Origin: Micrococcales bacterium
GTDB lineage: Bacteria > Actinomycetota > Actinomycetes > S36-B12 > UBA10799
DNA length: 64,000 nt
Assembly: GCA_016719135.1 (NCBI GenBank)
Contig: JADKAV010000009.1
Span: 1-64,000 of the forward strand
Reading direction: 5' to 3'
Part shown: positions 45,754 through 55,907 of the stretch, piece by piece
How the letters are laid out: every line of letters begins with the position of its first letter
Position numbering within the stretch: position 1 is the stretch's first letter
Program-made: the position numbers and the translations under genes
Notes under the pieces: model-generated
What the model was told of the DNA's origin: nothing
Database searches by the model: none
Seen by the model: only the letters and a program-made list of their open reading frames with translations

Positions 45754-45996
45754 ATGGCGGTCATAGTCACAGATCCGGACGTTGCGTTGGATGGTCTGTG
45801 TTCCCGGGTGGACCGGTTGTTGGGGATGGACCCGGCCGAATGGACCCTGGACCAGCTGGAACGCGCGGTGCAGAACGTGCGCACCGCCCGCGTGCGTATC
45901 CCCAGGGTTGCTGGGTCGGCGTGCTTGTCCACAGATCTTTTCGCTGGCGATAACTTGTCACACCCTCGTACTAGCGTTCGATGTGAGGGGAGGTAG
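45754..45996 (+). pseudogene. Truncated DUF222 reading frame, repeat unit 1
   Basis: An 80-codon frame. Residues 1-44 match the start of the HNH protein (DALDGL-like, GMDPAEWTLDQLERAV), then it runs into the next unit's promoter sequence (VRIPRVAGS onward) and stops 2 bp before the next ATG. It may be translated but is not a whole domain. Confidence 0.5.
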
Positions 45997-45998
45997 TC

Positions 45999-46241
45999 AT
46001 GGCGGTCACAGTCACAGATCCGGACGTTGCGTTGGACGGGCTGCGTTCCCGGGTGGACCGGTTGTTGGGGATGGACCCGGCCGAATGGACCCTGGACCAG
46101 CTGCAGCGCACGGTCCTGGACGTGCCCACCGCCCGTGTGCGTATCCCCAGGGTTGCTGGGTCGGGCTGCTTGTCCACAGACTTGCTTGGACGCGACAACT
46201 TGTCACACCCTCGTACTAACGTTCGAAGTGAGGGGAGGTAG
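45999..46241 (+). pseudogene. Truncated DUF222 reading frame, repeat unit 2
   Basis: Same structure as unit 1: 80 codons, MAVTVTDPDVALDGLRSRVD at the start, ending 2 bp before the ATG of the third unit. GAGGGGAGGTAGTC before each ATG gives a good ribosome site. Confidence 0.5.
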
Positions 46242-46243
46242 TC

Positions 46244-47454
46244 ATGACGATCACAGTCACAGATCCGGACACAGCCTTGGACGGGCTGCGTTGCCAGGTC
46301 GACCAGTTGTTGGGCATGGACCCGGCCGAATGGACCCTCGACCAGCTGCAACGCACGATCCTGGACGTCCACACCCTCACCCAGCAGCTGGCCGCGGTAC
46401 AGGCCAAAGCCCTGGCGTCTTTTGATACCCGCGGCGGCGCGCAGCTGGCCGGGCATCGCACCACGGGGACTGGTTGGCGACATCCACCAGCACCCCGGCG
46501 GGGCATGCCGGCTGGTGGGGTCCACACCGCCCGCGCGCTGCGTGATGTGCTGCCCGGAGACCGCGACCGCGCTGGCCGACGGGGGCCATCACCATCGACC
46601 ATGTCCGGGCGATCCGCGCCGCGCACCGCACCATCGGTGATGCGCTGACCACCTGCGAAGACACCGTGGTGGCCTTCGCCCGCGACCACAGCGCCAAAGA
46701 CCTGCGCGGGTTCCTCGACGTGCTGGTCCAGAACTACCGCCCCGACGACCACGACAATGACGCTGAGGCCGCCCGCACCAAACGGCATGCCCGGCTGTCG
46801 GCCAGCCTGGACGGCTGGTGGCACCTGACCGGGTTCCTGGACCCGGCCACCGGCGCCGCGCTGGCCGCGGCCCTGGACGTGTACGCGGACAAAACCAGCC
46901 CCGATGATCACCGCACCGCCGGTAACCGCACCGCCGACGCGCTGGCCGAAATCGCCCACCGGGCCCTGGCCCCGATCGACCGGCCGTCCGGACTGGGTCA
47001 CATCACGCTGACCCTGACCCCCGACCAGCTGACCACCGGGCTCGGGGTGCGCTGGCCCTCCGGGCTACTGGCATCGCGCACCGACGTGCACACCACCACC
47101 TGCTCCGCGAAGGTCACCTACGTGGTGGGGATCCCCACCGACCCCATCCACTGGCAACCGCTAGCCGTCGGGTTCGCGCAACGGTACGCCACCAAAGCCC
47201 AACGCGCCGCCCTCGCGGTACGCGACGGGTCCGGATGTGTGTATCCCGGCTGCACCGTGCCCGCGCACCGCTGCATCGCCCACCACATCCGCCCCTGGGA
47301 CGACCGAGGCCCCACCGACCTGACCAACCTCGTCCTGGTCTGCCATTTTCACCACCGCACAGTCCACCACGGGAAACTCGCCATCACCCGAACCCCCACC
47401 GGCCGCTACACCGCCACCCCCACCAACCGGGCACCACCCATAGGCGGCCCGTGA
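46244..47454 (+). pseudogene. DUF222/HNH endonuclease-like gene with several small indels
   Basis: Four one-base indels in or next to G runs between about 46460 and 46590 break the frame. Correcting them (GGGG to GGG, GGGG to GGGGG, CCCGG to CCCG, GGGGG to GGGG) yields one 402-residue protein. Residues after the break have the DUF222 core (RLSASLDGWWHLTGFLDPAT) and a C-terminal HNH nuclease with CVYPGCTVPAHRCIAHHI and LVCHFHHRTVHHG. These 13E12-type genes are multicopy and often mobile in actinobacteria. Real decay or sequence error cannot be told apart here. Confidence 0.75.
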
Positions 47455-47505
47455 CCGGGCCGAGAGGCCGGACCCGACAGACCCGAAAACCGCATGAAGC
47501 CCCCA

Positions 47506-47554
47506 GTGACGGGGGTGCGCCCGCCGCCCAAAGAGAGCTGCGCACCCCCGTCAC
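47506..47554 (+). terminator. Strong hairpin after the HNH gene
   Basis: A perfect 15-bp stem GTGACGGGGGTGCGC/GCGCACCCCCGTCAC with a 19-nt loop. There is no U-tract. It lies 52 bp past the HNH stop. Confidence 0.6.
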
Positions 47555-47679
47555 CGAGGCATGCCCGCAGACCCACACCAGACCCAACGTGCGGCGCCGA
47601 ACTGGTGCTGGACCCGCGACAGCGACCACGGTCCTACCCCAAATTAGGTGCCTACGCCTGCTCGACGACGACAACCGTC

Positions 47680-48282
47680 TCAGTGACCATCCAGCGTGGG
47701 CTTGTGCTCCAAGTGACTGAATCCGTTGTAGGTGAGGTTCACCAGGTGTGCCACTACTTCGTCCTTGCCGGGCTTGCGGACATCGAGCCACCACTGTCCA
47801 GTGAGAGCGACCATCCCGACCAGCATCTGCGAGTACATCGGGGCGAGTTTGGTGTTGTAGCCCCTGGTCTTGAACTGGTGGGCCAACAAGTGCTCGACGT
47901 GTGCGGCGACCTCGACGATGAGACTGGCGAAGCTGCCAGTCGGGACTGGGGAGTCTCTGACCAGCACCCGGAATCCGTCGGTGTCACCCTCGATGTAGTC
48001 GAACAGGGCCATGCCCGCCTGCTCGAGCAGCAAGCGGGGGTGTTCGCCGGTCAAGGCGTCGGTGATGCGTTTGAGCAGCGTCTGCAGTTCGCGGTCCACG
48101 ATCACCGCATAGAGGCCTTCTTTGCCACCGAAATGCTCGTAGACCACGGGTTTGGACACCTCTGCTGCGGCGGCGATCTCCTCCATGGTGACCGCCTCGT
48201 ATCCACGCGCCGCGAACAGTGACTTCCCGACGCTGAGCAACTGTTCCCGCCGTTGCTGCGCGGTCATCCGGACGCGGGTCAC
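47680..48282 (-). CDS. TetR-family regulator of the desaturase gene
   Basis: A 200-residue TetR protein; helix-turn-helix at residues 27-50 (EIAAAAEVSKPVVYEHFGGK). I chose GTG 48282 because it overlaps the desaturase stop (GTGA) and gives a normal length. It probably senses acyl-CoA pools and binds the TACG-N4-CGTA palindromes before the desaturase gene (inference). Confidence 0.88.
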   Translation of the reverse strand: MTRVRMTAQQRREQLLSVGKSLFAARGYEAVTMEEIAAAAEVSKPVVYEHFGGKEGLYAVIVDRELQTLLKRITDALTGEHPRLLLEQAGMALFDYIEGDTDGFRVLVRDSPVPTGSFASLIVEVAAHVEHLLAHQFKTRGYNTKLAPMYSQMLVGMVALTGQWWLDVRKPGKDEVVAHLVNLTYNGFSHLEHKPTLDGH

Positions 48283-49215
48283 CGCTCCATTGTGACGGGT
48301 TGGACGAGTTTCGCTTGGATGCGCTCCGGCTTGGGCCATTTGACGTTGTGGACCCAGCCGCGTTTCTCCGCGAAGCGGATCACGGCTGCCGAGGCGTCGA
48401 CCTGGTGGGGTAGGACGCCGTGGCGGGCACTTGTGGGCTCGGCATGGTGGAAGTTGTGCCACGACTCGCCCAGGCTCGGTAGCGCGAGCCAGGCCACGTT
48501 GCGGGACTCGTCACGGCTGACGAACGGTTGCTTGCCCCAGATGTGGCACACCGAGTTGATACTCCAGGTGACGTGGTGGACCAGGGCGATTCTGACCAGC
48601 CCCGCCCAGAAGAACGCCGTCAGGGCGCCTTGCCAACTCCACGTGAGCAGCCCGCCGAGCACAGCCGGCAGCAGGAATGTGGTCAGCGCCAGCCATCCGA
48701 AGGCGCCGGACAAGCGCGCGGTGAGTGGTCGTTTGAGCATGTCGGGTGCCGACCGGTTCGCGTCGATCGGTTCCTGCGCCACGGAGCCAGCCGACGTGGG
48801 ACCACAGGAAGCCCTTGGTGATCGCCCATGATCCGGTCCCATACTTCCAGGGAGAGTGCGGGTCGTCCTTCTCGTCGGAGTTCGCGTGGTGTTTGCGGTG
48901 GCTGGCGACCCACGATGCGATCGACCCCTGCAGGGCCAGTGAGCCCGCCACCCCGAGGGTCGCGGCCACCCAGGGCTTCGCGCGGAAGGATCGGTGGGTG
49001 AAGTAGCGGTGATAGCCGATGGTGATCCCGCCCGCAGCGATCACGTAGAGGATCAGAGCCAGTGCGATGTCCAGCCAGGAGATCCAACGGTTCCATGCGA
49101 CGGGGACCGCGGCGAGGACAGCGATCAGCGGAATGATGATGACGGCCAGCACGGTGACTCGACTGGTGAGGGTGGGCTCAGGTGCCCGGGTGAACTGTTC
49201 GGCGGCAACTGCCAC
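48279..49215 (-). CDS. Fatty-acid (acyl-CoA) delta-9-type desaturase, interrupted by a one-base frameshift
   Basis: The three His boxes of membrane desaturases are present: HRYFTHRSF, HRKHHANSD and, after the break, WHNFHHAEP. Four membrane helices flank them. The frame breaks at about 48783; removing one G from TGGCGC joins SHVGWLR to AQEPIDANRSAPDML for a 311-residue protein. It introduces a double bond into acyl chains. GTG start at 49215 behind AGGAG. Operon with its TetR gene. Confidence 0.85.
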
Positions 49216-49224
49216 GGCAACTCC

Positions 49225-49266
49225 TACGTTGGCGTAAGTTTCTACACCGTAACTTACGAATCCGTA
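49225..49266 (-). promoter_or_regulatory. Operator region of the desaturase operon
   Basis: Two copies of TACG-N4-CGTA (49225-49236 and 49255-49266) flank a GTAAGTT/AACTTAC inverted repeat. This resembles known TetR sites at bacterial desaturase promoters. Confidence 0.7.
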
Positions 49267-49319
49267 GGTTGTCGAGGCTGTCCCTGTTCGAATCTCGCGT
49301 CATGGCCTAGGCTGTGGCG

Positions 49320-49868
49320 ATGATGAGGAAGAGCGTTCCGGTCGCGCTGGCGCTGTGTCTGGTGGCAGCCCCGTCGTTCGCGGTGTCGGTCAAGAACAAC
49401 CCTGAGAACAAGAAGTTGCCGCCGACTGCAAATGTCGGCTACTTCATGGGGTACCCGAACCCGACCTACTCCTGGCACGGTTGCACCAAGAGCGCCACGA
49501 AGAAGACATTGGCCCCGCCGGTCGCCGGGCAACCGGAGGTTTTCAAGGGCAACAAACAGAAGGCCGTGGAATTCACGGTGCAGTCGACCACCCCATACGT
49601 GTCGTGGGAAGCCAAGAAGGGCTGGAAGATCTGCGGCGTGCAAGCTGGTGTCGTGCTGGAGAACCCTGCGGTCAGCTCTTTGCTGCTCGCTGAAGCGGGC
49701 TACACCTCAGGAACAAAGAGCGGTTCGACGGTGGAGACGGGGTCCGAAACCATCCAGGTCAAGATCCCCGCGAACGGCATCCGGGCCAAGGGTTACGAAC
49801 AGTTCGAGGGCAAGACTTTTTCGATCAAGTCCGTGCAGCACGTAACGGTCTTCGTGAAGAAGAAGTGA
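49320..49868 (+). CDS. Secreted protein of unknown function
   Basis: A 182-residue protein with a signal peptide (residues 1-21, SFA). The mature part is Lys/Thr/Val-rich with two Cys residues (HGCTK, KICGV) and looks beta-rich (AVEFTVQSTTPYVSWEAKKG). No family recognised. ATG 49320 stands 6 nt after TAGGCT, so it is probably leaderless; a GTG at 49314 is possible. Confidence 0.7.
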   Translation: MMRKSVPVALALCLVAAPSFAVSVKNNPENKKLPPTANVGYFMGYPNPTYSWHGCTKSATKKTLAPPVAGQPEVFKGNKQKAVEFTVQSTTPYVSWEAKKGWKICGVQAGVVLENPAVSSLLLAEAGYTSGTKSGSTVETGSETIQVKIPANGIRAKGYEQFEGKTFSIKSVQHVTVFVKKK

Positions 49869-49928
49869 GCCGACTGACTGCATTGGTCAAGACGCGGTCA
49901 CGGTGAGCCCAGGTCGTACGGGCAGGGC

Positions 49929-50681
49929 CTAGGTCTGTAGCGTTCCCCGCAGCACGGTCACCGTCGAATGTGTCGGGTCCCCGTCGAGAGGCTCATCGGA
50001 CACGTCCACGGCGTTGAATGCTGACAGGTCCACTCCGTCTGGCACTGGGAAGGTCGCTTCTTTCTCCCCGGGAGCCAGGCTGCCCAGAGCGATCAGACCG
50101 GAGTTCTCCCCGTCGAGCAACCACACCTCGTAGAAGCCCTCAGGTCCTTGGATGTCCGAGGCCTTGACGGTGATCGTGTAGCCGTTGTCGGTGCGGTTGA
50201 GGCTCGCTTCGGCCTGCCCGCCGCGGTCCGGGCCATCGGGCATCGGAGTCAGTTCCGCCGAGGCGACAACCGACGACGGTGTGTCTTGGCCGGTGATGGT
50301 CGCGACCACGGCGCCGCCCATGAGGATACCGGCGGCAGCCGCGGCGACAAGTCCAGTCCAGCGGGGCAGAGTTCGCTTACGCCTCGCCATTGGAATCACG
50401 TTCTCGCCGCCGGACGGCGAGGGTTCAGCGAGTGCCTTGACGTCGGTGTGCAACGCGACGGGTTCGGTATCCAGTTGCGACGAGATGCGTTCCCACAGTT
50501 CGGGCGATGGTTCTACCAGCGAGTCCGGGCCGCCCGATGCACGGCCGAGAGTGACGACCTCACAGAGTTGGTCGAACTCTTGGCGGCACTGCGGGCACGA
50601 CAACACGTGCTCCTGGCATGGCTGGTTTTGCTCGCCGAGCGCGAGTAGCGCCATGTCTTCGGGTTCACAGTGCTGCTGCAT
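49929..50681 (-). CDS. Anti-sigma factor, RskA-like
   Basis: A 250-residue protein. N-terminal zinc anti-sigma motif His25-x3-Cys29-x2-Cys32, one membrane helix near residues 108-130 (LVAAAAAGILMGGAVVATI), and the extracytoplasmic RskA domain (FYEVWLLDGENSGLIALGSL). It holds the sigma factor encoded before it, overlapping by 17 bp, until released by regulated proteolysis. Confidence 0.9.
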   Translation of the reverse strand: MQQHCEPEDMALLALGEQNQPCQEHVLSCPQCRQEFDQLCEVVTLGRASGGPDSLVEPSPELWERISSQLDTEPVALHTDVKALAEPSPSGGENVIPMARRKRTLPRWTGLVAAAAAGILMGGAVVATITGQDTPSSVVASAELTPMPDGPDRGGQAEASLNRTDNGYTITVKASDIQGPEGFYEVWLLDGENSGLIALGSLAPGEKEATFPVPDGVDLSAFNAVDVSDEPLDGDPTHSTVTVLRGTLQT

Positions 50682-51198
50682 GGGTCACCTCCAATCGTGA
50701 ACGCATTCGTTGCAAGGACCGCCGGATGTGGCTCTTCACCGTTCCCAGCGGCATATCCAGTTTGTGTGCGATCTGCTGGTGCGTCAGATCGTCGAAAAAT
50801 GCGAGCCGGATGATCTGCCCTGCCGGCTCTCCCAGCTCGTCAATCTCGTCGGCAACGGACACCTGGTCGCTGATGTCAGCGTCTTGGGTGAGCGCCTCCG
50901 GCGCGTGTTCCAAGGAAACCTCGTCACGGCGCTTGCGGTGGTGGTCCGCGATCCGTCGCCTGGTGATCGCGAGCAGCCACGCCGGGACGTTGCCAGCTTC
51001 CGGGTTGAAGTTGTGCCGACTGCGCCAGGCGGAGATGAAGACGGTTTGGGTCACATCCTCCGCGTCGGCTGCCGTTGGCAGCGAGCGCAGAGCGACGGTG
51101 TAAACCAATCTCGACCACCGCTGATAGGCCTCCGCCAATGCGGACTCGTCACCAGCGGCCAGCTGGCGGCCGATCTCGGCGACATCCAAATCGGACAT
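50665..51198 (-). CDS. ECF-type sigma factor, SigK-like
   Basis: A 177-residue ECF sigma: region 2 (DAEDVTQTVFISAWRSRHNF) and region 4 (LAFFDDLTHQQIAHKLDMPLGTVKSHI). ATG 51198 is preferred; the in-frame extension upstream is not like family N-termini. With the adjacent anti-sigma gene and a fasciclin gene upstream, the layout is like mycobacterial sigK-rskA and mpt70/mpt83. Confidence 0.9.
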   Translation of the reverse strand: MSDLDVAEIGRQLAAGDESALAEAYQRWSRLVYTVALRSLPTAADAEDVTQTVFISAWRSRHNFNPEAGNVPAWLLAITRRRIADHHRKRRDEVSLEHAPEALTQDADISDQVSVADEIDELGEPAGQIIRLAFFDDLTHQQIAHKLDMPLGTVKSHIRRSLQRMRSRLEVTHAAAL

Positions 51199-51233
51199 GA
51201 AACGAGTTTCGCATATGGCGGAGGCCCGGCGAA

Positions 51234-51269
51234 CCGGTGGAGCGAGAAGGGACACCATCACTCCACCGG
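51234..51269 (-). terminator. Hairpin between the fasciclin and sigma genes
   Basis: A 9-bp perfect stem CCGGTGGAG/CTCCACCGG right after the fasciclin stop. It may attenuate read-through into the sigma gene. Confidence 0.55.
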
Positions 51270-51276
51270 CCGTTAA

Positions 51277-51900
51277 TCAGAGGTTGACCGGAAGCAGCAC
51301 CCGGTTGATGCCGTGGGCGATCTGCTTGTTGCCCTTGTTGATGTTGACCTGGACGACCTTCGGGTTCTTCAGGTCGGGGTCCTTGTCCTTCAGGGTGATC
51401 GTGCTGTGACGCACCTTCACCTTGATGGTGCCGCCCTGAGCGGTCGTGAGCTTGGCGCCGTTGGCCTTCAGTGCCTTCTTGGCGGTGATGGTGGCGCCGG
51501 GCACCACGTGGTAGAGCAGCACGGTCTCAACGGTGTCGATTCCGAGGCTCGCCACGGCCTTGAACGCGGCCCTCTCAGACTTCGGCTTCGTTCCGGTCAG
51601 AGCCTTCACCAGCGGGAAGAACGCGCGGTCCTGCGGCGCAAACGCGGTGAGGCGCACCGAGCCGTCGGTCAGCACCGAGACGGCACTGTCGGGCTTCTCG
51701 GCGAGGACTGCGAGCACCGCTTCGGTGAGGATGTCGTAGTCCTTCTTGTTCTTGTCGAACTTGTTGCCGTCCACCAGCACTCCGGCCAGCGGGTCGTTGC
51801 CGGCCTTGGCGGTGGCAGGTGCCGCGGCGACGACGCCGAAGCCCAGCGCAGCCGTGGCGGCAACAGCCGTTCCGGCGGTGATTGAACGCTTGATTCCCAT
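51277..51900 (-). CDS. Secreted fasciclin-domain protein
   Basis: A 207-residue protein: signal peptide (residues 1-32, cut near ATA) and one FAS1 domain (LTAFAPQDRAFFPLV and VETVLLYHVVPGATIT, with INRVLLPV at the end). No lipobox. FAS1 proteins act in adhesion or wall association. AGGAGG stands 7 nt before the ATG. Likely target of the adjacent SigK-like factor. Confidence 0.92.
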   Translation of the reverse strand: MGIKRSITAGTAVAATAALGFGVVAAAPATAKAGNDPLAGVLVDGNKFDKNKKDYDILTEAVLAVLAEKPDSAVSVLTDGSVRLTAFAPQDRAFFPLVKALTGTKPKSERAAFKAVASLGIDTVETVLLYHVVPGATITAKKALKANGAKLTTAQGGTIKVKVRHSTITLKDKDPDLKNPKVVQVNINKGNKQIAHGINRVLLPVNL

Positions 51901-51935
51901 GATGTTTCCTCCTGTTGGTTGGGGTTACATCTAGG

Positions 51936-51964
51936 TAATCGCGCCGCACCCCGGTTTTGGATGC
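51936..51964 (-). promoter_or_regulatory. Possible ECF (SigK-type) promoter of the fasciclin gene
   Basis: On the minus strand GCATCC, a 17-bp spacer and CGATTA stand 35 bp before the ATG. This resembles the CCATCC/CGAAT-type elements known for SigK. Match is by eye. Confidence 0.4.
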
Positions 51965-51991
51965 AGCGATTTTGAAACGTTTTGTCGACCT

Positions 51992-54202
<2,211 letters not shown>

Positions 54203-54262
54203 GGGACAGGTCCTCACCGATAGGCAGTTCACCAAGCCCTCGCTGAAACCAGAGTCAACACT

Positions 54263-54649
54263 TCACGACATCTGTTGCAGCAGTGCGGCCATATGTTCCT
54301 GGACGGTGGTCAGTGCTCGCAACGGGCGCAGCATCACTTTGAAGTCGGTGATCAGCCCGTGCTCATCCCAGGTGATGATGTCCACCCCGTTGACGTGCAC
54401 GTCGTCGATCATCGTCTCGAATTCGAGAACCGCGTTGTTGTCGGCGGTGACTTCCCGCACGTAGCGGAAGGTGGGATTCGCGATCACGTGCATGGCGCCG
54501 GTCAGGTACAAGGCGACCAGGTCCCGTCCCTGCTGGGGGCGGAAGAGCACAGGTGAGTGGAAGGTGGCGTCTTCGGCCAGGATCTGCGTGAGAAGCGCCG
54601 GGTTGCGCGACTGCACAATCTCATGCCATCGCTCGAGCGGGTTGTCCAT
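54263..54649 (-). CDS. NTF2/SnoaL-like protein
   Basis: A 128-residue cone-shaped fold: PLERWHEIVQSRNPALLTQI, ATFHSPVLFRPQQGRDLV and FETMIDDVHVNGVDIITWDE. Function unknown; could be a hydrolase, isomerase or binding protein. Stands 8 bp past the stop of the next gene on the same strand, so it probably ends that operon. Confidence 0.85.
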   Translation of the reverse strand: MDNPLERWHEIVQSRNPALLTQILAEDATFHSPVLFRPQQGRDLVALYLTGAMHVIANPTFRYVREVTADNNAVLEFETMIDDVHVNGVDIITWDEHGLITDFKVMLRPLRALTTVQEHMAALLQQMS

Positions 54650-54657
54650 GGGCTCGA

Positions 54658-55842
54658 CTATTCCGGCGGGGTCCGGGCGGCGTCAACCGGGACCAGGTCG
54701 AGCACCGCATCCACGAACGTTGCGACATCGCCGGGCGCGAAGTAGTAGTCAGCCCAACTGCGCAGTTGCTCCAGGCTCTCCTGCGCGCCGGCGCGGGCCA
54801 GGGCCGCTAGGACACCGCCTGCCTCATCGGAGCCCAGGAGCGGCAGCTGCGACAGCATCCCACCGCTCAGAATCGGAGCCAGGGGTTGTGCCGGACGGGT
54901 GACCACCAGTGGTTTGCCCGTGGGCAGCCAGTCCACCGCGACGGCCGAGATGTCGCACACGAGGGCATCGGCCACCTCCCGCTGCCACCCGAAGCGCGGT
55001 GTTCGATCCACATAGTGGCCACCCGGGTTGGAGGTCAGCAGATCCCCGATCTGACGGACTGCGGTGGCGACGGTCGACAGGCGCCTTCCCGCCTGCGGAT
55101 GCGGCCGGAAGATGACCCGGTACTGCCCGCTGGACAGCAGCGCCCGCACCATGGCGACGCCGTGACTGGCCAATGACCCGTACTCCATCGGGGCCGCGCT
55201 GCCCTCCGTGGTGGGTGCATAGACGATGGTCTTGGGCAGGCTCGTGGTGGGCAGATCGGTGGGCGGCGGCTCGCTCACGTGCAACTGGGGCCGGCCGATG
55301 ACGCGCAGTTTGGCGTCGGTGTCGAAGTCGTGCAGTGCCGCGCGGTAGCGGTCCACCGCCGCCTGCCCGGCCACGAAAGTGAGGTCGTACGCCTTGGCCT
55401 GGTTCGAGACCATGTAGACCTTGTCGCTCTCGCCGTGGCTGAGGAACACATGCTGCGGCCGGGCATAGGCCAGCACGTCGAAGTTGGAGACGTTCTGGTT
55501 GACGTACAGCACCACCTCCGGTTGGTAGGCGTTCATCAGCTGGTCCACGTCGGCCAGCCAACGGGCCAGCAGTACAGGCAACGACGTCAGTTTCACCAGT
55601 TGCAGTGCCACGCGTGGATCGCGCACGACGATGGCCACCGGCACGTTCTCGGCCAGACTCGCCAGGGGCACCAGCCAGTCCCGGATCTGGTACACGTACT
55701 GCGGGCCGGACCCGAAGTAGACGAAGACCGAGGCTCGCTGCGGTGAGAGGGCACCGCTGCGCTGCCAGGTCCGGCGTGCTGAGCGGTCGTCCCAGGCCGT
55801 GCGGCCGCGGGTGATCGCGATCCGCAGCGGTCCACCGGCCAT
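54658..55842 (-). CDS. CDP-glycerol glycerophosphotransferase-like protein (divergent)
   Basis: About 394 residues from ATG 55842. GT-B-like layout with HVFLSHGESDKVYMVSNQAK, IVYAPTTEGSAAPMEYGSLA, VIFRPHPQAGRRLS and ALVCDISAVAVDWLPTGKPL, the pattern of the teichoic-acid polymerase (TagB/TagF) domain. Probably makes or extends a glycerol- or polyol-phosphate surface polymer. It follows a clear family member by 65 bp. A TTG start 9 bp upstream is possible. Confidence 0.78.
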   Translation of the reverse strand: MAGGPLRIAITRGRTAWDDRSARRTWQRSGALSPQRASVFVYFGSGPQYVYQIRDWLVPLASLAENVPVAIVVRDPRVALQLVKLTSLPVLLARWLADVDQLMNAYQPEVVLYVNQNVSNFDVLAYARPQHVFLSHGESDKVYMVSNQAKAYDLTFVAGQAAVDRYRAALHDFDTDAKLRVIGRPQLHVSEPPPTDLPTTSLPKTIVYAPTTEGSAAPMEYGSLASHGVAMVRALLSSGQYRVIFRPHPQAGRRLSTVATAVRQIGDLLTSNPGGHYVDRTPRFGWQREVADALVCDISAVAVDWLPTGKPLVVTRPAQPLAPILSGGMLSQLPLLGSDEAGGVLAALARAGAQESLEQLRSWADYYFAPGDVATFVDAVLDLVPVDAARTPPE

Positions 55843-55907
55843 GGTGACCAAACTAGTGCGTGGGGCCCGGCGCCGGGTGATGGCCGCACGCAGGGGTGGC
55901 TTGTGGT

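Larger units (their letters stand above)
45681..46372 (+). repeat. 245-bp tandem triplication of the promoter and 5' end of the HNH gene
   Basis: Start codons at 45754, 45999 and 46244 are exactly 245 bp apart. Each unit carries TTGTCCACA (45681, 45925, 46170), then TTGTC-CACCCTCGTACTA-like sequence, GAGGGG and the first about 44 codons of a DUF222 protein. Only the third unit continues into the full gene. Confidence 0.88.

Noticed and set aside
45681..46372. CRISPR array or replication origin
   Set aside because: The 245-bp units are too long for CRISPR and code for a DUF222 fragment; three DnaA-box-like sites spaced 245 bp apart without dnaA/dnaN do not make an oriC.
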